A stretch of 64,000 nt of DNA, from NCBI GenBank assembly GCA_014529385.2, contig CM043946.1:15393077-15457076 (forward strand). The letters run 5' to 3'. The translations under genes and the position numbers were made by a program. Positions 56,271 through 64,000 of the stretch are shown here, one piece after another; position 1 is the stretch's first letter; each line of letters opens with the position of its first letter. Below the pieces are notes generated by a model. The model searched no databases. It was not told the DNA's origin and saw only the letters and a list, made by a program, of their open reading frames with translations. The stretch is from Adiantum capillus-veneris. Lineage: Eukaryota; Streptophyta; Polypodiopsida; Polypodiales; Pteridaceae.

Positions 56271-57234
56271 TAGGTTGAATAATGATGATGCTTGACTGTA
56301 GCCTGTTAACTATACATAATGGTCATAAAACCAGTCTAAACATTGTTTTTTTCTTTGGAAAATTGTCTTGGATGCTTGCGTGGGAGCACTAGAAATAAAT
56401 CCGGGTTGGATAAGTTAAAGGCTACACGGCGTACTTATAGTCCTCAAAATTTGATACTTCTTTGATAATCTACTAGTTTTGTTTTAGATTTTTTTTTGAG
56501 AACTTGTTGTAAGCAGGAGGCTTTCGTGGTTTGGATATCGTTCTGAACATTGTTATTTTTTTGTGGAAACTAACCAAGGAACACCAAAAATTAATTTTAG
56601 GGTGGTTGGCCTATTAACATTACTCCTGTATGATATTTTTCTCTGATTTTTTTTGAAATTTGATTGCTAATACGTATTGGCATTTAGGATCATGTTTTTT
56701 ACCTCTAATATTTGATGTGACTGAGACACTCATAATAATTTTCAAGCATGAGAGTGCCATGTTGATCCATTGATAGAGATCGTGTACACCTTAATTGATA
56801 CTTTGCTTTGAAAAAAATGAAAATTTGGACTATTGTACACCGTCTTTTGGACTCTTATAAGTTCTTTTCATGTCTATGAACATGGCAAGTAACATACTTA
56901 CGTGTTGCTTTACATGGATCGGTAAAGTTGATGCTATGAGTTAACTCCAGACTCATGATTTTTTCTCAATCCTTACATGCTTTTCAATTGTGGTGGTTGT
57001 GCAAGGCATTGGGACAAGTGCATGGCATGACTAGATATTCTAAGAACATAATGAAAGTTTATTAAAAAACACTTTAAGAGGGAACTTAACATGATTAAAT
57101 TTGGAACTTATAAGAAAAACTATAGATGAGTTAAAGTCTAAAAAATAACTTTTGTTATGCCACTTGAATCAGAAGGAGTGATGGTTTTCTGATTGCTTAC
57201 AAAATCCACATAATAGTAATTTTTTTTCAGATAG
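56271..57234. other. Unassigned AT-rich DNA
   Basis: No gene or structured repeat is seen. Confidence 0.6.
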
Positions 57235-57622
57235 TAGTTTAAATTAAAATATTTTTAAGTAGAACAAGAATAACAACTGATAGGTTTATTGACACTTGTA
57301 ATACATATTCAAAGTTAACAAATATGTTGTTTTGTTTATATGGATGCATGTGAGAATGCTATCTTTACTTAAAGGTATTTTTGCTTAGCTGCTGTCCGAC
57401 TTTGAATATCCTTGCTATTCAACCTAAATGATCTCCATAACTCTATTTCTTTTGTATAGAATCATTGGAATGATGCCTCATTCTTATTATATTGTACAAA
57501 AGTGAATTTATGATTGAATCTAAATCTCTGCCTAGTTATCTAAAACCAGTTGTCTTTTAAACGTTATGTTCTTTTGTGTATATGTATTAAGTTTAATACA
57601 ACAACAACACGCGCACGCGCGG

Positions 57623-57695
<73 letters not shown>

Positions 57696-57762
57696 TGTCT
57701 TTTAAACGTTATGTTCTTTTGTGTATATGTATTAAGTTTAATACAAAAACAACAACAACAAC

Positions 57763-57822
<60 letters not shown>
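57235..57822 (+). repeat. Dispersed repeat family, copy 2, ending in tandem (AC)n
   Basis: 57235-57600 is related to 41965-42350. It ends in CAACAACAACACGCGCACGCGCGGG plus (AC)n to 57692. Its last 65 bp (TTGTCTTTTAAACGTTATG to TTTAATACAA) are then repeated at 57697-57745, followed by CAACAACAAC and a second (AC)n to 57822. Confidence 0.7.
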
Positions 57823-57824
<2 letters not shown>

Positions 57825-58327
57825 ATTCTACCGTGGTCCTTACTTGACATTCTTTCTCATCTACTCTAATCCTACTACAATGAAAAAGTGAGCATCTCGA
57901 ATAGAGAATGGTAGAGAGATAATCTTGTGTATAACGCGCACGCGCACGCGCATGCATGTGCACACTTTGCTAATCAAAGCATCGACAACTCCTCTCTAAT
58001 TACCAATTTCACTACTTGAGCACTTCATATCTCTATGAATCACCTGCTTCTATTTCGTCATCAAGCCATTGCATCAAAGATATCAATTCTCTAGTGCTAC
58101 TTCCACATATGATTACACCCTTTGTGAGATATCAAAACATGGGTCCTATGGGAGATAACACCCTTTGGGGACCTAGGTAGCAAGGTAATCCATAGGATGA
58201 GACTATTTAGCCAATCTCTAGCCTACACGGCTATAGGAACAAGGTTTGAGGTAGTTGATTGGAGGTCTGAGCTATGGAGACGCCTAATTGGTGATCTCTC
58301 ATTGGCAACAAAGCAATGGATGAAGTA
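57823..58327. other. Unassigned spacer
   Basis: A short CGCGCACGCGC tract lies at 57936-57955. No gene is seen. Confidence 0.6.
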
Positions 58328-58483
58328 ATGGTTGGATAGCATCAAGCATTCACATACATAAAAAGCATGGTTGGATAGCATCAAGCATTCACATACATAA
58401 AAAGCATGGTTGGATAGCATCAAGCATTCACATACATAAAAAGCATGGTTGGATAGCATCAAGCATTCACATACATAAAAAGC
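58328..58483. repeat. 39-bp minisatellite, four copies
   Basis: Four essentially identical tandem units start ATGGTTGGATAGCATCAAGC. Because 39 is a multiple of three, the minus strand stays open and encodes a 13-residue repeat (MLSNHAFYVCECL). Confidence 0.95.
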
Positions 58484-59163
58484 TACATATTTTTTACATG
58501 CCTACTCACAAAATTGGGATACAAGTTGCTAATTCTTTTAATGAATGTGGTCTATGTTTTTGCTTGCATGCACTTACATGGTTGATCACATGTTTACTCC
58601 AAAAACTGTAACAAGGCAGAGATATAGATGTGTATGCTTAAGCATTTGATAGGATTTCTATTTGCAGAGATGGGAGGTTCACCTGCACACCTTTATGAGG
58701 CTCCAAGCCACATGCCAAGCTTGAAATTTTGCTCAAGCATTTCAACCAACTATTGAACATAGTACCCTCTCTGTAGCATCAATCAATTCTCAAAATACTC
58801 AAATCACACAGAAATTAAGTGATTAGAATCTCCATGTCCTTAAAATAAAGACGTTTATTCGTAACTTTTTTCAAATGCAAACATTTTGTTACATCATATT
58901 GGAACCAAATTAAGGTTGACCCTAAAAGGAAGGATATTAATTAGGAGACTCTATGGGATAACTTTGATAACATAAGGGAATATCAATAGAGGAGTGGAGA
59001 GAGAGCACGTCTACTCTTGATGCAAGTAGTCACCTTATATGATGCACAACATAGACTGCCCTCTGAAAGGAAAATGACAAGGAGAGCATGCAAGGTAGAG
59101 GGCAGGTTTACTCATGAGTCACTTTATGAGATACTCTTCATGATTTTATTTATTTATTCCATG

Positions 59164-59198
<35 letters not shown>

Positions 59199-59461
59199 TT
59201 TGGGGGGGGGGGGGATGGCCCACTTCCAATAGAAAGAATGCCTTGGAAGAGCAACATAGTTTTGTCATGCCACTGGGAGGGTTTGCGTATCGATTAATTA
59301 CTATGAATTACTTATATATACTGATCATCTGATCATTCCAAATGCTAACTACCATTATCATTTCCTTGAGTCAATCAGCTTCCCTGGTGATTTTATTTTG
59401 GGATTAGATTCTTAGACTCATCTTGCCGAGAGTGTATGCATTCCATTAATCAATGTATGTG

Positions 59462-59530
<69 letters not shown>

Positions 59531-59659
59531 ATGAAATGAAATGTTATATTAAATGTCTTCAAAAGGCCAAAATGACTAATGAGATCAAACTAATACAATC
59601 TTGGTGGATCTCATACAATGTCTCGGTACAAAATAAATATGAAGGGAAGTAAAAACTAA
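58484..59659. other. Unassigned spacer with AT, G and GA tracts
   Basis: (AT)n at 59167-59195, a G-run of about 12 at 59202-59213 and (GA)n at 59464-59527. No gene is recognised. Confidence 0.65.
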
Positions 59660-61057
59660 AATCATCATCATCATCATCAATGTCTTAGGAGAATGCTTGG
59701 CATCGGGCGTTGTCCAAGAATGTATTGCATCGGTTGCTGAAGAGCATCGTCATGTCTGCCTCTATAAATAGTCGTACTGGACGTTTCCCATGTCGTGCTA
59801 GAATAGTCCCGATTCTCTGATGGAGCCTACGTCGATGTCGTGGTCACCCTCAAAGACGTGGGCATCTAGCTCTCTCAAGCTCAATGGCTTTGTCAACTAA
59901 TATACCTCTGGTATAGCTGGGCTCTCAAGTTTGCTGTGAAGCTTGCTCATCTGACTGCTGAGTCTCTGCTCTAAAGAAGTTAGTGATCTCCCTCAGTGAA
60001 TGCCTCCCACTGCCTGATCTCCTCAAGAGACTCTCCCTGTGTCTGCGGAGCTCTAGCAAAAACAACCCGAGGCATCTTTAATCCAGACATGTCCTGACTC
60101 AGTAGCCAGTGGTTCAAAGCCCTCTCTGAATAGACAATGAAAGCGGACTCGTATCTCATAGTATACCGGACAATGACATATGTGATGTAACTCTAGCTCT
60201 ATATGACACAATTGACAAATCCTGGCCTTTGCTGGTACTCTTCTATATCTGCCAGTCTCAATCTCTAACTAACGCGATGATGTGTGGATTTGACCAATAG
60301 CACATCGTATCCCATGGGATACATGAGTGTCCATATAAGCAGGTCCGATCATATATCCATCCTCTGTGAGTTGGAGAAGATGCTCTCTATAGAAAGCCCA
60401 ACTCCCGAGTCAGCTGTATCCATGTGCTTTTGGTATCTAGCTGAATCAGATCATGATGTATGAGCCTAGTGATCTTTGTTCGTGTGAGATATAGGGAGGG
60501 TGCATCCAAGAAGTATTGGAACAGAGGCAGACTATCCATGCTGAAACCATGATGTCATCTACCCATACCAACATGCTGTATCCCCCTATAGCGCTAGCTG
60601 TCGGGATGGCTGGCCGAGCATATTTGTCTCTAAGGAGGTCCCATAAACTATGCGTGAAGGATACTGTAGCGCTAGCTGTCGGGATGACTCAAGGGCTAGC
60701 TGAGCATATCTGTCTCTAGGGAGGTCCCATAAACTATGCATGAAGGATACTGATCTAGTAAGTGCCTCGACCACGAGAGGGGGCCAGGCGGAATAATCTC
60801 ATGTGGCACTGAGGCCTTAGCCTGAATCATTCAAGAAATCATAGAGACTACATGCCTCTCCATACATATCTATCCATTAGTGCTACCAGATCTGCCATGG
60901 TGGTCCACTGAGGGTCCCCATGTCTGAACTCCATAAAGCATTGCTGAAGCCACTAGTGTCAAAAAGCCAAAGCTTTGTTCAAGGTTCCTGAAACTGAACC
61001 TGTGAACACATCCTCTCCAATCCTCCCAAGGCTACATAAGCTCTCGTCAGTCTAGGG

Positions 61058-61092
<35 letters not shown>

Positions 61093-61250
61093 GAATCTGC
61101 TTCTGCAAAAAAGAGCTAAAATACTTGCAAGAAGGCTTCTTTGAATGAGTGGTACAGTTTCAATGAAAAGCTCCTACTACAAGGAGGCTGTCCACGAGAC
61201 TAAATAACACACCAGTGACGAGGTGGATGACGGGATTGACGGGCATGAGC
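59660..61250 (-). mobile_element. LINE 3'-end fragment (RT C-terminus and zf-RVT)
   Basis: On the minus strand, about 60240-60120 reads ARICQLCHIELELHHICHCP then VYYEIR. This is the C-x2-C...H...C zinc motif after reverse transcriptase in L1-type LINEs. Upstream frames (about 60540-60260) read like a degraded RT thumb region with stops. The 3' end lies near 59660, where the minus strand has a (GAT)n tail (59656-59682). A 78-bp-scale tandem duplication occurs at about 60587-60750. The 5' limit is uncertain. It lies downstream of the K+ channel gene on the same strand. Confidence 0.65.
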
Positions 61251-61487
61251 GCCAGTCCAAATGTTGAGAAGAAGTAAACACAGACAAAAATACTCGACCT
61301 GTTTTACATCATATAAAACATCTTGAACTCACTATGAGCACCTCAAAATATTTCTCAACCATTTCCTTTGCGCATATGAAACATCAAAGTGAGCTCATCT
61401 CATTATGGGCTGCAACAATGCATTTGATTGTGCTTAATGGGAAAAACCAAAAGGATTCTGCAAATAATAAATAAACAATGACTACCC
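61251..61487. other. Spacer downstream of the channel gene
   Basis: No feature is seen. Confidence 0.5.
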
Positions 61488-61493
61488 TTTATT
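61488..61493 (-). terminator. Candidate polyadenylation signal of the channel gene
   Basis: AATAAA on the minus strand, about 270 bases after the channel stop codon, a normal 3'-UTR distance. Confidence 0.45.
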
Positions 61494-61762
61494 AGGTTGG
61501 GCCATCAATTGCATTTGTAAAGAATGATGTCTGTCTACAATTGTAAAGGATGAAATATGTCTAGGAAAGCATGGGACATACTTGATTATGAAGCTTTTCT
61601 CTAGTGAGTAAGTGTCCATGTCCATTGTGCTGTTCATACACTGCATGTGATCACTATACAATGCGATGTTTGAACCAATTGGATTGCTGAAATGAGTTTC
61701 AAGAAGGTATATTAACATAAGAATCATGGCATGGCCATTATATAAGAGGCCATGAATTGTAC

Positions 61763-61944
61763 TCATTTCTTCGCATCTTTCTTCAGTTGTCGTATTTGTT
61801 GTGGGCTGGAAGGTCGTCGCAACTTGCTAAGCTCCTCTTCCCCAGCAGCATAGATGATATCACCATCTCTTATCACGCTGATGATGTCAATTTCTGCAGC
61901 ATCTTGATCGAAAACCTTCGCAGGCAAGTACCCAAGCTTCTCAT
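61763..61944 (-). CDS. Shaker-type K+ channel, last exon (KHA domain end)
   Basis: It encodes EKLGYLPAKVFDQDAAEIDI then ISVIRDGDIIYAAGEE and ends KKDAKK plus TGA. The AEI(D)DI..IRDGD pattern is the C-terminal KHA domain of plant voltage-gated K+ channels (AKT/KAT/SKOR group), used for subunit clustering. The exon follows an 86-bp intron (61945-62030) with GTTAGT donor and TGCAG acceptor, phase 1, and the frame continues from the ankyrin exon. The subfamily (inward AKT1-like or outward SKOR/GORK-like) cannot be told without the pore. Confidence 0.88.
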
Positions 61945-62030
61945 CTGCACGCAGATGCGGCAAAGAATGACAATATGAGCAGTTTAAATTGTGAACCAAT
62001 ATAAATACAGGGAAATGCAAAGATACTAAC

Positions 62031-62657
62031 TCAAATTCTTGAGCAGGGTGTCCCAAGTTTCTGGAAGAGGCATGAGAAACTTGCGAGACTTATTGATGTT
62101 TGATTCTAATCCCCTGGGATGGTAAGGATGTACAGTTATTCTGGCACAGAATGGGAGTGACCCCTTGCTAGTGGGAAGCTGCTTGAAGCCTGCATTACGG
62201 GGCCAGGCACTGCGTGGCTCATTCCTTTGATCCGCAGTTGTTTTGGAGTCTCTCTTTGGCAATGGTTTGGATGACATCAAGACCGTGGGAGGATTTTCCA
62301 GCAGCTGCACTAACTCTTTCTGGCCTCCCTGCCTTGCAACATCAACAGGTGTAAGTCCATTGTGGTTACATTGCTCCACCTTCGCCCCATAAGACACAAG
62401 AAGTTTGGCTGCCTCTGTCCAACCTGCCTCTACAGCCACGTGAAGAGCAGTTGTACCCTCCAAGTTTCCCAAGTTTACATCCGCTCCGTAGTTTAAGAGG
62501 CTCTGCAAAACTTCAGCATCACCCCTCTCTGCAGCAGCACAAAGGTAATCCCCTTGTGCTTTCACCGGCAAATATGCACCATGTTCCCACAGCAACCTGG
62601 CCAATGACTTGCGGTGCTCATTTATTGCTTTGAATAGAGGAACACTATTTTCATCAT
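62031..62657 (-). CDS. Shaker-type K+ channel, ankyrin-repeat and KHA exon
   Basis: This 627-bp exon after a CTGCAG acceptor starts in phase 1 (DDENSVPLFKAINEHRKSLA). It has three to four ankyrin repeats: LARLLWEHGAYLPV, GDYLCAAAERGDAEVLQSLL then NYGADVNL, GTTALHVAVEAGWTEAAKLL, and NGLTPVDVARQGGQKELVQLL. A linker and the start of the KHA domain follow (RITVHPYHP, LPETWDTLLKNL). Ankyrin repeats after the cyclic-nucleotide-binding domain, then KHA, is the plant Shaker channel layout. The membrane, pore and cNBD exons lie beyond the window on the plus-coordinate side, past a LINE in the intervening intron. No stop or frameshift is seen, so the gene may be functional. Confidence 0.88.
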
Positions 62658-62749
62658 CTGCAGTTATTTTATAGAAACACAGTAATTAAAGTTGTAGTCG
62701 AAACAAAAAATAACTGACATTTACACCTCTCTCTCTACGCCTCACATCC

Positions 62750-63058
62750 ATGATGGGGGTGGACAAGCCTTCACACACAAAGGCATGGAGAGTGGGCAAG
62801 AAGAGTGATGGCCCGGGAGAATCTTCGAAAGGGAGAGATCTCATACTATGCTTCTCCTCCTTGGAAGAGAAGAAGGAATTCTTGAGAAAGAGGCCTACTC
62901 TCAAGAAGACAGTTATTTTTCTCGGTGATGATCTCACTCTCTCATAGCTTGCGCATATGAGAGAGGTAATGCTAGAGATTATGGTGGCAAGGGAGAAGGG
63001 AAAGATAGCCTTTTACAGAAATGGTTGGGTGGTGAATGTAGAGCGGCGCTCTACATGA
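62750..63058 (+). pseudogene. LINE ORF1 C-terminal fragment
   Basis: KGRDLILCFSSLEEKKEFLR, then VIFLGDDLTLS, a TAG at 62945-62947, then LAHMREVMLEIMVAREKGK and IAFYRNGWVVNVERRST. The run 'F-L-x-D-D-L-T ... R ... AR..GK..FYRNG' matches the end of LINE ORF1 nucleic-acid-binding proteins. Apart from that one stop the frame is continuous to 63058. Confidence 0.6.
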
Positions 63059-63088
63059 CGGTGTGAGACCTATGGGACCACACTGAAG

Positions 63089-63950
63089 ATGGCTACTTGG
63101 AATTGTAATGGATCTATGAGGTTGGATGTTGGTGCCTTTGAGGACAATTTCAGAGATAGGGACATTGTTTCCTTCTCAGAGACGCATCAGGCCCCCAGAC
63201 AGCTTATGCCACATGTGGTGGGATACAGATGGGAGATAGCCCACAAGACAGTCGCGAGATCTGAGCATGGGAGTAGAGGTTCAAGTTAGTAGTAGTGCTA
63301 TTTAGGGAGGAGTTCCAGCCACTACTACATATTGTACGGAGAGATGATCATGCTAGATACATGTGGGTGAGTCTTAGAGCTGACACAGGCCGATTTCTAT
63401 ACATTGCCATATGTTACTTCCCCCCAGTACGTCAGTATATACTGCATCTAGAGGACAGTCGCCTTTCTCTATACTAGATGATGATATATGGGAGTTTTCT
63501 AGGGATGGTGATATCATCCTCCTAGGGGACTTCAATGCCCGAACGGGAAACTCTCAGACAGTCTTCGACGACACTTCAGATGAGATGCTTAGAGAGCTGG
63601 ATGTGGGTGAGTTGGGGCTAGACAGATGCTCACATGACAGAGAGTAGACAGAGTATGGGAGATACCTCACGGAGATGACGACTGCACATGGGTTAGCCAT
63701 ACTTAATGGCTTACAGCGATTTCCTGGAGCAGCCGGTTTCACATGCTTTCCACACAGAGACGGGGCCAGTACAGTGGACTATGTTATGGCACAACCGAGC
63801 TTTATTCCTTGTATTTAGGATTTCATAGTGGGAGCCAAACTAATGGGCGTAGCAGTGGATCATGCACTTTTGACATTTTCTGTTTCATTTCAGTATAGTA
63901 CAGCCTAGACATCAGGAGGTAGGTCACATACCCGTTATACATTTACACCA
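63089..63950 (+). pseudogene. LINE ORF2 apurinic endonuclease domain
   Basis: Spread over three frames are the exonuclease-endonuclease-phosphatase motifs: MATWNCNG, IVSFSETHQ (catalytic Glu), YMWVSLRADTG with AICYFPP, DIILLGDFNAR (Asp/Asn), STVDYVMAQ and VDHALLTF (Asp-His pair). The domain nicks target DNA to prime reverse transcription. At least two frameshifts and two stops occur. RT would follow beyond the window. Confidence 0.8.
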
Positions 63951-64000
63951 GAGATTGACTCAGTTTATACAGAGGAGATCTATAGCCGTCTATGCACAGC

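Larger units (their letters stand above)
62690..64000 (+). mobile_element. LINE in the channel's upstream intron, running off the window
   Basis: It is plus-strand, antisense to the channel. An ORF1 C-terminal piece is followed by the endonuclease start of ORF2, the usual L1-type order. Frameshifts and stops show that it is inactive. The 5' boundary is not defined and the 3' end is outside the window. Confidence 0.75.

Overview
The window is nuclear DNA of a land plant with a large, repeat-dominated genome. The evidence is Ty1/copia and Ty3/gypsy LTR retrotransposons with plant-type primer-binding sites, LINE fragments, and the last two exons of a plant Shaker-type K+ channel (ankyrin repeats plus KHA domain). 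Very long (AC)n, (AG)n and (AT)n tracts are unusually frequent. A fern or other non-seed plant fits the general look, but I cannot fix the species from sequence alone.

Layout. 1-2901: microsatellites and unassigned DNA. 2902-5629: a 2.7-kb non-autonomous LTR element on the minus strand. 6217-38833: a three-layer nest. The outer layer is a minus-strand Ty3/gypsy element (about 10.1 kb of its own sequence, 2-kb LTRs, two RNase H domains, Tat/Ogre-like). A deleted Ty1/copia element (9350-12825, TSD TAATC) sits inside its integrase. A 19-kb plus-strand Ty3/gypsy element (14843-33877, TSD GAAAG) sits inside its reverse transcriptase. In both cases the outer reading frame resumes in phase on the far side of the insert. 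38834-53231: mostly non-coding, with CA-rich microsatellites, dispersed repeats, a small CpG-rich patch and a three-exon fragment resembling a beta-class DNA methyltransferase (minus, 44208-45013). 53232-56265: a decayed copia element with a duplicated primer-binding site. 57.2-59.6 kb: further microsatellite-tailed repeats and a 39-bp minisatellite. 59.66-61.25 kb: a minus-strand LINE 3' end. 61488-62657: the 3' end of the K+ channel gene (minus). 62.7-64.0 kb: a plus-strand LINE (ORF1 C-terminus and endonuclease) lying in the channel's upstream intron and running off the window.

The most unusual object is the 19-kb gypsy element at 14843-33877. Beyond gag-protease-RT-RNase H-integrase it has (i) nine copies of a 24-bp palindrome in two colinear arrays, one in the 5' leader and one ahead of a 3' coding region; (ii) a second retropepsin-like domain after integrase; (iii) two HHCC zinc-binding modules in integrase; (iv) about 3.2 kb of extra coding capacity upstream of the 3' LTR with a long coiled coil; and (v) an internal polypurine tract. 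Its LTRs are nearly identical, yet its ORFs carry about ten single-base frame breaks. The older outer element and the neighbouring copia ORF do not show that pattern.
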